The notes: generated from the letters alone by a model not told the origin. A stretch of 41,216 nucleotides of DNA from Christensenellaceae bacterium OttesenSCG-928-K19 (GCA_030266015.1 JAJDHD010000020.1:1-41216); one strand, 5' to 3'. Positions 26,277-36,574 are shown, numbered from the stretch's first letter. Translations and numbers: made by a program.

Positions 26277-27632
26277 TTAATCCGCCTTTTCCTCTTCCAT
26301 AAGCCGCCCGTCATAAAACAGCGTGCTGATTTTTTTGACAACAGAATCCCTGCTGTTAGACCCGGCAGGCGGCAGGTGTAGCGCCCGCACTTCCGGCACG
26401 GAGCCTTCCATGCAATATCCCCGCTTAGCGCCTGCCAGCAGCTTTACATCGGCCTGGCCCTGCCCAAACGCGATATAATCCACAAACCCATAGCGCTCCA
26501 TCATCCATTGCACCGCCGTTTCCTTGGACGCCAGCCTATTGGTCACCTCAATATTGGCAAAACCCTCGTGATACATGTTATCCCTCCGCACAATATTAAG
26601 CTGTTGGGCACAAGGAAGGGCGCGTATTGCTTGCTCCAGCTTTTCGATATGCCCCGGCTCCCCGCCAAAAAAGAGAAACAGGCAATCCGCGTCCTCTGGC
26701 TGGACGCCGTGCACATAGCTGTGGTGCTCCCGCCTGCGCACTACCTCGTGGTGCTTCTCTTCATAGGCATTTACCGGCTCCACACAATAGACATGCAGCT
26801 CATTGTGCTCAATTGCATACCGATAGCACTGTGCCTTTTCCCCGGCGCAAGCATTCACCAGCAGCTGCACGGTATCCGCCGGAATGGGTACTTGATATGG
26901 ATAAGTGCGCTTGCTTGCGTCAAAGACCGCCGCACCGTTCATCACAATAAAAGGCAGGGAAAAGGAAATCCCCGCAAGCTGTGGAACCAGCGTAGATGGC
27001 GTGCGGTTGGTGGCAATTGTAATAGCCGCTTTTTTTTCCAGCAGCCTGTTCAGGTTCACACGGGTAAAGTTTGTCAGCTTGCCATCTCCCGCAGCAAGCG
27101 TGCCATCAAACGAGGTAACAAACAACACGTCCGTATTTCGCTTACGTTTTACCCAAAGACCATTTACAAGAAGGCTGACCAAAATCCCGATTATGGTATC
27201 CAACATGCGGTTATACATAAATTCCAACGGGGGCATGTTCCCCTGGTTAAAGGTGATGGCAAGGAACACAATGCAGATCATGCCTGTGCTGTCTGTGCGC
27301 TTCAACACCACCGTGATATAAATGACGGGGACAACAAAGCAGGCAAGTAATATGGCATGGAACGGCTCCTCGCGGAGCACTTCGAATTCCTGCATAAGCA
27401 GCAACACAACAAGGCCGAAGCCGCCTGCTATAAGCGTGTTGACAATACGGGCTATTCCTGTTTTCACACTGTGCGCATCCGATTGCTGCATACAAATAAC
27501 GGCCGCTATGGCAGAATAAATAGCCATGCCATCCGGCCTGACCCCGGAAAGGAAAACGGACAGGCCAACGGCAATCGCCGTCTTCACAATGCGCATACCC
27601 ACAGGAGGGATATACCTCTTTGCCTCGCCCAT
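26277..27632 (-). CDS. FUSC/aromatic-acid-exporter-like membrane protein fused to a degenerate HAD domain
   Basis: Two-domain protein of 451 residues. Residues about 10-160 hold four to six membrane spans with the VRPDGMAIYSAIAAVICMQ pattern of the FUSC/ArAE family (small aromatic-acid exporters). Residues about 167-450 form a Cof-type HAD domain, but the key residues are changed. Motif I reads FVTSFDGTLA, so Ser174 replaces the nucleophilic Asp while Asp176 remains. Motif II IATNR (Thr208) and the Lys of ASKETAVQ are kept, and motif IV is GQGQADVKLL instead of GDxxND. Hydrolase activity is therefore unlikely; binding of a phosphorylated ligand is possible. I start at ATG 27632 (AAAGGGATGAGAAT upstream); the open extension before it is not convincing. 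Function unknown. Confidence 0.8.
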   Translation of the reverse strand: MGEAKRYIPPVGMRIVKTAIAVGLSVFLSGVRPDGMAIYSAIAAVICMQQSDAHSVKTGIARIVNTLIAGGFGLVVLLLMQEFEVLREEPFHAILLACFVVPVIYITVVLKRTDSTGMICIVFLAITFNQGNMPPLEFMYNRMLDTIIGILVSLLVNGLWVKRKRNTDVLFVTSFDGTLAAGDGKLTNFTRVNLNRLLEKKAAITIATNRTPSTLVPQLAGISFSLPFIVMNGAAVFDASKRTYPYQVPIPADTVQLLVNACAGEKAQCYRYAIEHNELHVYCVEPVNAYEEKHHEVVRRREHHSYVHGVQPEDADCLFLFFGGEPGHIEKLEQAIRALPCAQQLNIVRRDNMYHEGFANIEVTNRLASKETAVQWMMERYGFVDYIAFGQGQADVKLLAGAKRGYCMEGSVPEVRALHLPPAGSNSRDSVVKKISTLFYDGRLMEEEKAD

Positions 27633-27792
27633 ATTCTCATCCCTTTCTGTGCACACGGTAATAAACAGACTCCTCCGGTTGCTTGTGCCTTCATTTTTGC
27701 ACAGGGCAGGCACGCTGTCAACCCGCGGGATATAATGATGAAAAAACGTAAGAATCGATGAAAACTGTCCATGCAAAAAAAAGAATTGTCTA

Positions 27793-27821
27793 TTTACGGA
27801 TGAAAATTAAAGTAGTATTAT
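27793..27821 (+). promoter_or_regulatory. Possible promoter of the cupin/alcohol dehydrogenase pair
   Basis: TTTACG (27793-27798), a 17-base spacer and TATTAT (27816-27821), about 125 bases upstream of the cupin start. Moderate match. Confidence 0.35.
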
Positions 27822-27887
27822 GAAAATAGCGATCAAAACAGCACCATAATTTTATTCCAAAGCATATTAAATATGAATCATCTTTTT

Positions 27888-27907
27888 ACATACGTTCAAG
27901 TGTATGT
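27888..27907 (+). promoter_or_regulatory. Inverted repeat in the leader of the cupin gene
   Basis: ACATAC (27888-27893) and GTATGT (27902-27907) lie around an 8-base centre, 40 bases before the start. This could be an operator site for the two-gene unit. Confidence 0.35.
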
Positions 27908-27947
27908 TTTTATCTAAACAACCTTAATATCGAAAGGAGACAGACAA

Positions 27948-28316
27948 ATGGCAGGAGATTTGAAAAGAGAAGGCAAGTATTTGGCAAAATTGGGGGACGG
28001 CAATCAATTCCCAAGCGATTATGGTATTTACACAGAGCAAACGGCAGAAATTATCCCCACCGATTATTTCCTGGTAGGCTCTTCGTTCTGTTCACCCGGC
28101 AAAGCGCATGATTTCCATTCTCATGACGACTGCGACGAAGTGATATTGTTCCAGGGCGGCGAAGGCATCTTCACAGTTGGCGATGAAAAATATGAAATCC
28201 GTGAAGGCGATATGTTCTATGCTCCAAAAGGCGTGGCACATGCTGCAGAAAACACCTCTGTTGTGCCGCTTCGCATGACTGTTGTCAAGGTGAAAGAACG
28301 CTATTCCAAGAAATAA
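27948..28316 (+). CDS. Cupin domain protein
   Basis: Single-domain cupin of 122 residues. Cupin motif 1 is GKAHDFHSHDDCDEVILFQ and carries the two His and the Glu expected to bind a metal. Motif 2 is GDMFYAPKGVAHAAEN with the last His. The complete metal site means it could be an enzyme (isomerase, dioxygenase or epimerase) or a ligand-binding protein; these cannot be told apart by eye. The ribosome site AAAGGAGACAGACAA precedes ATG. It lies 39 bases before a zinc alcohol dehydrogenase gene on the same strand, so they probably act on the same small molecule. Confidence 0.85.
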   Translation: MAGDLKREGKYLAKLGDGNQFPSDYGIYTEQTAEIIPTDYFLVGSSFCSPGKAHDFHSHDDCDEVILFQGGEGIFTVGDEKYEIREGDMFYAPKGVAHAAENTSVVPLRMTVVKVKERYSKK

Positions 28317-28355
28317 GAAAGGGAGAGTGTGCCCAAGGGCGCAGAGTGTATAACA

Positions 28356-29418
28356 ATGAAAGATAAAATGACAGCACTGGTGATGCACGCCCACAACGAT
28401 TATAAAATCGAAGAAGTGGATGTGCCAAAACCAGCGTTTAAAGAAGTACTGGTAAAAAATTAAGGCTGTGGCAATTTGTGGTTCCGACCCCACGTTGCTC
28501 ACAGGCGGATTCCCGTTTTGGCCGCCTCAGTTCCCGTTTATTCCCGGACATGAGTTCTCCGGCGAAGTTGTGGCGCTGGGCGAAGGCGTAACCGAATTCC
28601 AGATCGGCGACAGGGTTGCTGGCGAAGCACACTGCGGCTGCGGCACATGCGACAACTGCAAACGCGGCATGTATAACCTTTGCTGGAACCACGGCAAAAA
28701 GGAAACAGGCCACAGACATTATGGCTTTACGGCAAACGGCGCGTATGCGGAATACAATGCGTATAACGTAAAAGCACTTGCCAAAATTCCGGACAACGTT
28801 TCTTATGAAGAAGCGTCCCTTGCAGATACCGCGGGCACCGCGCTGCACGCAATCCGCCTTACCGGCGTGGTTCCGGGCACGTATTCGCTCGTAATCGGCC
28901 CCGGCCCCATCGGCATCTTCGCAATGCAGATTGCAAAAGCAATGGGCAGCCAAACCATTATGGTTGGCCGTCGTGACCGCCTGAAGCTGGCGGAAAAGAT
29001 GGGCGTAGACTATGCCATCAACTATGAAGAGTGTGATGATATCGTAGGCAAGGTAAAAGAGATTACCGGCGGTATTGGCGCTACGCAGGTATTTGAATGC
29101 GCGGGCAGCGACGCCGCTATCCAGCAGAGCATTTACTGTGCTACAAAAGACGGCAAGGTTGCATTTGTTTCCCTGCCCAAGGACGACCTGCACATGGTGC
29201 CCACAAAAACACTTGTGATGAACCAGGTTCACCTGCTTGGCTCCAGGGCAAACCCCAACGCCGGCAAAGATGTGCTGGAAATGATGAGCAACGGCATGAT
29301 TGATGCCAAGAGCATGATCACACATTCCTTCCCGTTGGTTGAGTTCGACACGGCTTGTGATATTTTCACCAACCGCAAGGACGGTGCAATGAAAGTTGTT
29401 GTAAAACCGAACGACTAA
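28356..29418 (+). CDS. Zinc-dependent alcohol dehydrogenase, MDR family (frameshifted here)
   Basis: Cytosolic NAD(P)-linked alcohol or polyol dehydrogenase of the threonine/sorbitol dehydrogenase type. The N-terminal 35 residues (MKDKMTALVMHAH ... EVLVKN) are read from 28356 and stop at TAA 28461. One base later the protein continues as KAVAICGSDPTLLTGG. Removing one A from the A6 run at 28454-28459 restores EVLVKIKAVAICGSD and gives 353 residues. Catalytic zinc residues appear in ICGSD and PGHEFSGEV, the structural zinc in CGCGTCDNCKRGMYNLC, and the coenzyme loop in VIGPGPIGIFAMQ. A second ATG at 28368 is an alternative start. All else is intact, so a sequencing slip is as likely as a real mutation. 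Closed by a strong terminator. Confidence 0.8.
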
Positions 29419-29450
29419 TCATCGATAGGCAAATACTTATGCAAAACAAA

Positions 29451-29482
29451 AACCCGCAACCAATGAGTGCTGCGGGTTTTTT
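29451..29482. terminator. Bidirectional terminator between alcohol dehydrogenase and comF-like genes
   Basis: AACCCGCA (29451-29458) and TGCGGGTT (29471-29478) form the stem. T-runs follow on both strands (TTTTTTG on plus; TTTTTGTTTTGC on minus). Confidence 0.9.
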
Positions 29483-29541
29483 GATTCTTCCTCCGGCTGT
29501 GCCGGGTTGTTCGTTATACCAGCGTCTAATGCAAGTTTTTA

Positions 29542-30168
29542 TTATTCGCGGCTGAGTACAAAAGGGAGTGCCTGCGCCGCGTCGTGCAAGCAGGAAATAC
29601 AGGCACGCATGGTGGTGCCTGTGGTGTAGATATCATCTATCACCAAAATTCTCTTACCGGCAATGTCTATGCCGCCGTTTGCCTCAAACGCATTGTCCAT
29701 GTTCCGCAACCGCTCTTCCCTGGAAAGGTTAAATTGCGGCGCAGTATTCTTCACACGGACAAGCAGCTTATGGCAGGGAACGCCTGCCAGCCCTGCCAAA
29801 TGCTCCGCCATGCATTCACTTTGGTCAAAACCGCGTGTTTTCAGCCTGTTTTTATGTACTGGCACAAAGGTAATTACATCCGCCTCCAGCCCATTTTCAC
29901 AATAATAATCATACATGCGCCTTGCCGCAAACAACGCAAGGTCTTTGCGGTCGTCGTATTTCATGTGGTGGATCAGCTTGCGAATGACCCCCTGATATCG
30001 GAACACACGCAGCACGCCATCCGCATCGTCCTGCCGTGCATAGCAGGCCTGCTCTCCTTTTTCACAGTCGGGGCAAAGTTCTGTGCCCTGCGTAATTTCC
30101 CGTCCGCAATAAACACATTGCACTCCCGTTTGTGTCAGCCTGTTGGCGAGATCTTTCCATAGACTCAT
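29542..30168 (-). CDS. ComF family protein (phosphoribosyltransferase-like)
   Basis: Protein of the ComF family, linked in other bacteria to DNA uptake during transformation. The N-terminus has a four-cysteine zinc site (CVYCGREI and LCPDCEKG). The C-terminal half is a type I phosphoribosyltransferase fold with the PRPP loop RILVIDDIYTTGTTM, preceded by FVPVHKNRLKTRGFDQSE, a typical family segment. 208 residues. The start at 30168 overlaps the recD2 stop by four bases (ATGA), so the two are coupled. Whether this organism is competent cannot be judged, since no other com genes are in view. Confidence 0.88.
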   Translation of the reverse strand: MSLWKDLANRLTQTGVQCVYCGREITQGTELCPDCEKGEQACYARQDDADGVLRVFRYQGVIRKLIHHMKYDDRKDLALFAARRMYDYYCENGLEADVITFVPVHKNRLKTRGFDQSECMAEHLAGLAGVPCHKLLVRVKNTAPQFNLSREERLRNMDNAFEANGGIDIAGKRILVIDDIYTTGTTMRACISCLHDAAQALPFVLSRE

Positions 30169-32336
30169 AAATCCGTCACCCGCGAAAGGTATTTCAGTTC
30201 TTTGGATAGCCCAGTGGCGCGCGTTCCCCTTGCGCTGTTGCCCACCATGTACCGCAACGTAAACAGGTTTCCGATCACCAGCACTTTCTTCTTTGCCCGT
30301 GTAACGCCGGTATACAACAGGTTGCGCGTAAAGAAAGGATTGGGCTGGTAATACAACGGCAAAATGACAATATCAAACTCACTGCCTTGTGATTTGTGTA
30401 TGGTATAAGCAAACGCGCCGTCCAGTTCGTTAAGCTCCATCATCTCATAACGGGATAGCTTGCCGTCTTCGAACAGCACAGAAAGCTGCCCTCCCCCAAT
30501 TTCCATCACCACGCCAATATCGCCGTTAAACACACCCTCGCCAAACGCGAGCGTTTTATAATCCTCCCATTTACGGGCATAATTGTTTTTGACCTGCATC
30601 ACACGGTCACCCTCGCGGAAAACCCGCTCGCCGTGCATCAGCTCCTTTTTACCGAGCTTCATGGGATTCACCGCATCGCGTAGCATGGCATTCAGCGAAA
30701 CCGTGCCCGTTTCCGTCCGTTTAATGGGCGCTATTACCTGCACGTCATTGCCTTTTTTAGCAAATTCACAATACGCGTTCCTCACAGCCTCCACACATTG
30801 CTGTGCGCTGCCACATTCTACAAACACAAATTCCGTATCGTCCGGCGTAGGCATTTCCCCTTGCAAAATCTCGTGCGCGGCGTCTGCAATCCTGCCCTCA
30901 TTGCGAAAATGATACGTAAGGCGCACCGACGGTACCACCCCGGAGGAAAGGATATCGCGCATCACATTGCCCGGCCCCACGGAAGGAAGCTGGTCGGCGT
31001 CGCCCACCAAAATAAGCCGTGTTCCCTCCGCGATTGCCTCCAGCAAGCTATTGAAAAGGTAAACATCCAGCATGGATACTTCATCCACAATCACCGCGTC
31101 ATATTCCAGCGGGTTTTCCGCGTTGCGGCAGAAGTAACATTGGAACGCGTCCTCATCATAGGCATATTCCAGCAAGCGATGCAACGTTTTTGCCTCTTCG
31201 CCTGTTGTTTCCTGCATACGCTTTGCAGCCCGCCCGGTGGGCGCGGCCAGCGCGCACGAAAGCCCGGCAGCGCCCAGCAGCTCCAGCACCGCCTTTAATA
31301 TCGTTGTTTTGCCTGTACCCGGGCCACCCGTAATCACACATACCCGGTTCATCACAGCCGCGCGCACCGCCTGCTCCTGCTCCTCTGTAAGGGACAGGCT
31401 TTTGCTGCGCCGTTTCAGCAGCGTCTCCACATTTTTAATGGGCGTATGCGGGGGCGTGCCCGCCATGCAAAACAAACGGGAAGCCGCTTTCGCTTCCGCC
31501 TGGTAGGCGCTGTTCAAATAGACAACCTGGAACTCCTCCGTATAGCTGCGCAGCACAACGCGCTTTTCCAACACAAGCTGAAGCAGGTTGTGCTCCACAA
31601 GGCCTTCCCCCACTCCCAGCCGTTCCGCCACATGGGGGATAAGCCGCGTTCGTATCACATACATATTGCCCTGCGCCAACATTTTTTTAAGTACATTTAA
31701 TATGCCGTTTTGGATGCGGAAGGGAGCATCCGCCGCAATCCCCATCCCGCGTGCGATTTTATCCGCCGTGATAAAATCCATACCACGCACCCTGTCTATC
31801 AGCAAGTATGGGTTTTCCTGAAGCATTGCCGCTGCCCCACTGCCAAGCTCGCGCTCTATCACCGCCGCCTGGTGTGCGGTAAGCCCCATGCCCATCAGTG
31901 CGGTGTACACATGTTTTTTTTGCGCATACTCCATGAACGCTGCGTTCACTTCTCCCGCCAGCCGTTTTGAGATCCCTTTTATTTGCGCAAGCCGCATGTG
32001 GTCATACTCTATCACAGCAAAGGTGTCCTCGCCAAACTCCTCTACAATGCGAGTTGCCAGCACCTCACCAAGGCCTTTGATAAACCCGCCGGAGAGAAAC
32101 AGCACCACATCATTTGGGTCGTCCGGCAACATGCTTTCATAAGACACAACAGAAAACTGCGTACCAAAACGAGGATGGGTTTTAAATTCACCAAAAAAGC
32201 GCGCGGCCTCACCGGGGTTCAGGTCGGGCATGTTGCCCACCACAACGGTGGGCGTCTCCCCTTCTATCTCCATCACGGCGTAGCCGTCCGCGCTTTCATA
32301 AATCTTATGTACAATGGTTCCTGTGATTTGCTGCAT
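30165..32336 (-). CDS. recD2: RecD2-type ATP-dependent DNA helicase
   Basis: Superfamily 1B 5'-3' DNA helicase acting in repair. The N-terminal third has the OB-like start (GTIVHKIYESADGYAVMEIE) and helix-hairpin-helix stretches (IKGISKRLAGEV, GMDFITADKIARGMG). The motor domain has Walker A GGPGTGKTT near residue 340, Walker B VIVDEVSMLD, TYHFRNEGRIA, AYTIHKSQGSEFD and the final LLYTGVTRAKKKVLVIG. About 723 residues, usual for RecD2, with no RecB or RecC partner near. I choose ATG 32336, which has AGGAA four bases upstream; a GTG just before it is too close to that site. It lies 19 bases after metK and overlaps the comF-like gene. Confidence 0.92.
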   Translation of the reverse strand: MQQITGTIVHKIYESADGYAVMEIEGETPTVVVGNMPDLNPGEAARFFGEFKTHPRFGTQFSVVSYESMLPDDPNDVVLFLSGGFIKGLGEVLATRIVEEFGEDTFAVIEYDHMRLAQIKGISKRLAGEVNAAFMEYAQKKHVYTALMGMGLTAHQAAVIERELGSGAAAMLQENPYLLIDRVRGMDFITADKIARGMGIAADAPFRIQNGILNVLKKMLAQGNMYVIRTRLIPHVAERLGVGEGLVEHNLLQLVLEKRVVLRSYTEEFQVVYLNSAYQAEAKAASRLFCMAGTPPHTPIKNVETLLKRRSKSLSLTEEQEQAVRAAVMNRVCVITGGPGTGKTTILKAVLELLGAAGLSCALAAPTGRAAKRMQETTGEEAKTLHRLLEYAYDEDAFQCYFCRNAENPLEYDAVIVDEVSMLDVYLFNSLLEAIAEGTRLILVGDADQLPSVGPGNVMRDILSSGVVPSVRLTYHFRNEGRIADAAHEILQGEMPTPDDTEFVFVECGSAQQCVEAVRNAYCEFAKKGNDVQVIAPIKRTETGTVSLNAMLRDAVNPMKLGKKELMHGERVFREGDRVMQVKNNYARKWEDYKTLAFGEGVFNGDIGVVMEIGGGQLSVLFEDGKLSRYEMMELNELDGAFAYTIHKSQGSEFDIVILPLYYQPNPFFTRNLLYTGVTRAKKKVLVIGNLFTLRYMVGNSARGTRATGLSKELKYLSRVTDL

Positions 32337-32355
32337 CACATTCCTAACTTACCTC

Positions 32356-33534
32356 TTACAGTTTCGCTTCCTTTTTGATTGCGTCCACCATATCGAGGCG
32401 CTCCCATGGCAGGTCGAGGTCTGCCCGGCCAAAGTGTCCGTATGCCGCAGTCTGGCGGTAAATAGGCGCACGCAGGTTAAGCCGCTTTATGATGCCGTCC
32501 GGGCGCAAGTCAAATAGCTTTGTCACGATCTCCGCAATTTCTGTGGAGTGCATTTTCCCCGTGCCAAATGTTTCCACAAAGACGGAAACCGGATTTGCCA
32601 CGCCAATTGCATATGCAAGCTGGATTTCGCACCGGTCAGCAAGTCCTGCCGCAACGATGTTCTTCGCTACGTGGCGCGCTGCATATGCCGCGCTCCTGTC
32701 TACCTTGGACGGATCTTTTCCGGAGAACGCGCCCCCGCCATGGCGACCCATGCCGCCATAGGTATCCACAATGATCTTGCGTCCTGTAAGCCCGCTGTCG
32801 CCCTGTGGCCCGCCAATGACAAACCGGCCTGTAGGATTCACAAAGATTTTGGTCTCGTCGTCCATCATATCAGCCGGAATCACCGGGTTAATCACATTTT
32901 CAATCACATCCTTGCGGATGGTCGCCTGCGTTGCTTCCGGATCATGCTGTGTGGAGATAACAACTGCATCCACACGCATAGGCTTCCAGTTTTCATCGTA
33001 TTCCACCGTCACCTGGGATTTACCATCCGGGCGCAGGTAGTCAAGCTGACCGCTCTTCCTCGCGTCCGCCAGCTTTTTGGAAAGCATTTGCGCAAGGAAA
33101 ATGGGCATGGGCATATATACTTCCGTTTCGTTACAGGCATAACCAAACATCATGCCCTGGTCGCCGGCGCCCTCTTCATTTTCGTTCTGGCTTTCGCGCG
33201 CTTCCAGCGCTTTGTCCACACCCATCGCAATATCAGGGGACTGCTCGTCTATGCTGGTAATCACGCCGCAGGTGTTACCATCAAATCCATATTCCGCCCT
33301 ATCAAAGCCAATCTGGCGGATCGTCTCCCTCGCGATTTTTGCAATATCCACATAAGCGCTTGTGGTGATTTCGCCCATCACCAATACAAGCCCTGTATTT
33401 ACAGCAGTTTCACAAGCTACACGCGCTTTTGGGTCCTGACCTAAAATAGCATCCAAAACCGCATCGGAAATCTGGTCGCATACTTTATCGGGATGCCCCT
33501 CTGTTACCGATTCCGAAGTAAAAAGTCTTCTCAT
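32356..33534 (-). CDS. metK: S-adenosylmethionine synthetase
   Basis: Makes S-adenosylmethionine from methionine and ATP. The hallmarks are all present: [20 protein letters not shown] near the start, [12 protein letters not shown] in the middle and [19 protein letters not shown] towards the end. 392 residues from ATG 33534, chosen because TTGGAGGT lies six bases upstream; the 16-codon open extension before it (MISDNNFGN...) contains this ribosome site and is not coding. It is the first gene of the minus-strand group metK-recD2-comF-like. No SAM-responsive riboswitch is visible in the 266-base upstream region shared with adhE. Confidence 0.96.
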   Translation of the reverse strand: MRRLFTSESVTEGHPDKVCDQISDAVLDAILGQDPKARVACETAVNTGLVLVMGEITTSAYVDIAKIARETIRQIGFDRAEYGFDGNTCGVITSIDEQSPDIAMGVDKALEARESQNENEEGAGDQGMMFGYACNETEVYMPMPIFLAQMLSKKLADARKSGQLDYLRPDGKSQVTVEYDENWKPMRVDAVVISTQHDPEATQATIRKDVIENVINPVIPADMMDDETKIFVNPTGRFVIGGPQGDSGLTGRKIIVDTYGGMGRHGGGAFSGKDPSKVDRSAAYAARHVAKNIVAAGLADRCEIQLAYAIGVANPVSVFVETFGTGKMHSTEIAEIVTKLFDLRPDGIIKRLNLRAPIYRQTAAYGHFGRADLDLPWERLDMVDAIKKEAKL

Positions 33535-33673
33535 TACATAACCTCCAAATACTTGGTTTCCAAAATTATTATCACTAATCAATTATTATAACAAACCACT
33601 CAACGGGAAGCAATCATATTTTCCTATTTACACAGTTTTATTCTGGATGAGGTAATAAATTCAACACAAGACA

Positions 33674-33725
33674 TTGACAAAAGATTCACAACCATGATAT
33701 GCTATAATTGTGAAAAAAATAACGA
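33674..33725 (+). promoter_or_regulatory. adhE promoter with two Rex-like boxes
   Basis: An extended -10 box (TGC-TATAAT, TATAAT at 33703-33708) lies 94 bases before adhE. Box 1 at 33674-33691 reads TTGACAAAAGATTCACAA and agrees with the Rex consensus TTGTGAAnnnnTTCACAA at 12 of 14 fixed positions. Box 2 at 33708-33725 reads TTGTGAAAAAAATAACGA, with a perfect left half and a weak right half. Rex represses adhE-type genes when NADH/NAD+ is low in many Gram-positive anaerobes, so this placement is biologically sensible. Confidence 0.6.
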
Positions 33726-33801
33726 TTTTTTACAAATGTTAAACAGTGAAAAAATGCGCAAGCGTTTTATATAAAAATTTAAACTATTTAGGAGGCTTTA
33801 A

Positions 33802-36403
33802 ATGGCTAAAAATGCAGCTATGGAGGCAAGCGTGGATCAAATGATCGACGTTCTGGTTAATAATGCCAGGGAATCTCTCGCAGAGTATCTTGAGATGAAC
33901 CAGGAGCAGGTAGACGCTGTCGTGCACGCGATGGCACTGGCCGGCCTGGACCATCACATGGAAATCGCCCGTGCTGCCGTGGAAGAAACAGGGCGGGGCG
34001 TTTTTGAAGACAAGGTCATTAAAAACATTTTTTCCACAGAATATATCTGGAATTCCATCAAAGACCAGAAAACAGTGGGTATTATCGAAAGCAACGAGAT
34101 GGAGGGCTTTGACAGCGTTGCCGAGCCTGTTGGCGTTGTGGCGGGCGTTACACCGGTGACAAACCCCACGTCCACCACAATGTTTAAAGCAATTATTTCC
34201 GCCAAAACACGAAATCCCATTATTTTTGCGTTTCACCCATCCGCACAAAAATGCTCTGTGCTTGCCGCAAAAACATTGCTGGATGCGGCAATTGCCGCCG
34301 GCGCGCCCAAATACGCCATCCAGTGGGTCATCTCGCCCTCTGTGGATGCCACAATGAAGCTGATGAACCATCCGGGTGTTTCGCTGATCCTTGCAACAGG
34401 CGGCAGCGGCATGGTCTGCAGCGCATATAGCGCGGGCAAACCAGCGCTGGGCGTTGGCCCGGGCAACACGCCGTGCTACATTGAAAAAACAGCAAAAATC
34501 GAACGTGCCTGCACAGACCTGATGCTCTCCAAAACATTTGATAACGGCATGATTTGCGCGTCCGAACAGGCAGTCATTGTAGACAAGGAAATCAGCAAAG
34601 CCTTTGAAGAATATATGACGGACAACAACTGTTATTTCCTGAATAAGGAAGAAACAAAGAAAGTATCCGGCTATGTGATTAATCCAACAAAAAAAGCGGT
34701 GAACCCGGATGTCGTGGGCAAACCCGCACACTGGATTGCCAAAAACGCGGGAGTTTCTGTGCCGGAGAATACCAAAATATTGATTGCCAAGCTGGACGAT
34801 GTGGGCGACGAATACCCCCTGTCTCGCGAAAAGCTCTCACCTGTGCTTGCCTATTATGTTGTAAACGGGCACAAGCAAGGCTTTGAAATGGCGAATAAAA
34901 TGCTGGAGATGGGCGGCCTGGGGCATACGGCTGTCATCCACAGCACAGATGAAAAGCTGATTGACGAATATGGCAAGGTCATGCGCGTGGGGCGCGTTAT
35001 TGCAAACTCCCCCGCTTCGCAGGGCGCAATCGGCGATATTTATAATACAAACACCCCCTCCTTAACGCTTGGATGCGGATCGTATGGGCATAATTCCACC
35101 ACACAGAACGTATCCACCGTCAACCTGCTCAACATCAAAAAGATTGCCCAGAGGAGGGTTAACATGCAATGGTTCAAAATACCCAAGAGAATTTACTTCG
35201 AACACGGCTGCATCCAGTATCTGGAGCAAATGCGTAATATTTCGCGCGCGTTTATTGTCACAGACCCCATGATGGTGGAGTTGGGCTATGTAGACAGGGT
35301 GCTTTATTACCTGCGCAAGCGTAAAGAATATTGCCACAGCGAGATTTTCTCAGACGTGGAGCCGGACCCGTCGGTGGAAACCATTCAGCGTGGCGTAGAA
35401 GCAATGAACGAGTTTAAGCCGGACGTTATTATAGCGCTGGGCGGTGGCAGCCCCATAGACGCGGCAAAGGCCATGTGGCTTTTCTATGAGCACCCAGACA
35501 CATCGTTTGGCGGACTGAAGCTAAAATTCCTCGACATCCGCAAACGTGCATACCACTTCCCGCTGCTTGGGGAGAAAACAAAGTTTGTGGCAGTGCCCAC
35601 CACATCGGGCACGGGCAGTGAGGTAACATCGTTCTCCGTCATCACAGACAAAAAAGAACGGCAACATCAAATATCCGCTGGCCGATTATGCCCTCACTCC
35701 GTCTGTCGCCATCATCGACCCGCAATTTGCCATGTCCATGCCTAAATCTATCACGGCAGATACAGGAATGGACGTGCTTACCCATGCGATAGAGGCTTAT
35801 GTTTCGGTCATGGCCTCCGATTACACGGACGGCCTTGCACTAAAGGCAGCAGAGCTTGTGTTTGAAAACCTGAAAAAAGCATATGATGAGGGTGAAACAA
35901 ACCAGGCGGCGCGCGAAGCAATGCACAACGCGTCCTGCATCGCGGGCATGGCGTTTACAAACGCTTTCCTTGGGCTCAACCACTCTATGGCACACAAGCT
36001 GGGTGGTGATTACCACATCCCGCACGGGAGGGCAAATTCCATTTTGTTGCCATATGTTATAGAATATAACGCGCATAAGCCGGATAAGTTTGCCACGTTC
36101 CCCAAATATGAAAAATTCATTGCGGACAAAAAATATGCCAAACTCTCACGCTACCTTGGCTTTGCCGGAAAGAATGATGAACAAAGCATTCAAAACCTGG
36201 TAAGCGAAATCAGGAAGCTTGCGAAATCCGTTGACGTGCCTACCTCTGTCAAGGATTGCGGCATTGATGAAAAAACATTTATAGCCAACGCGGACGAACT
36301 CGCCTACAAGGCATTCTCCGACCAATGTACCACGGCAAATCCCAGATACCCATTGGTGAAGGATATCGTGGATCTGTATAAAAAAGCATATTACGGAAAG
36401 TAA
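33802..36403 (+). CDS. adhE: Bifunctional acetaldehyde-CoA/alcohol dehydrogenase AdhE (frameshifted here)
   Basis: Reduces acetyl-CoA or butyryl-CoA to the aldehyde and then the alcohol, using two NADH. The aldehyde half (residues about 1-450) has the catalytic Cys252 in FDNGMICASEQ. The iron-dependent alcohol half starts near residue 455 (MQWFKIPKRIYFEHGC) and shows ALGGGSPIDAAKAMW, VPTTSGTGSEVTSFSV and the iron-binding GLNHSMAHKLGG with PHGRAN. The frame breaks after ITDKK: an extra G at 35656, directly after an A6 run, shifts into a false stop at 35745. Without it the reading continues as DKKNGNIKYPLADYALTPS to 36403, giving 866 residues, the family size. The ribosome site is TTAGGAGGC. 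Whether the shift is real or a sequencing slip cannot be told from one read. Confidence 0.93.
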
Positions 36404-36421
36404 GGGAACTCCCCCAAAAAG

Positions 36422-36454
36422 CTGCTGCGTCCACAAGTGCGCGGCAGTTTTTTT
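36422..36454 (+). terminator. Terminator of adhE
   Basis: CTGCTGCG (36422-36429) pairs with CGCGGCAG (36440-36447), with one G-U pair, followed by seven T. Confidence 0.88.
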
Positions 36455-36574
36455 ATTTCTCATGGCACACGCCATATTATTGGGCTTCTTCTGTGTATGG
36501 TAGCCTTGTTGAAAAGACAGGGAACAACAGATATAATATCATTTATACATTCGGAATGGGTAGAGGAGAGCACC

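Noticed and set aside
33535-33801. Possible SAM riboswitch for metK
   Set aside because: None of the conserved SAM-I box sequences are visible; the region is explained by the adhE promoter and Rex-like boxes.
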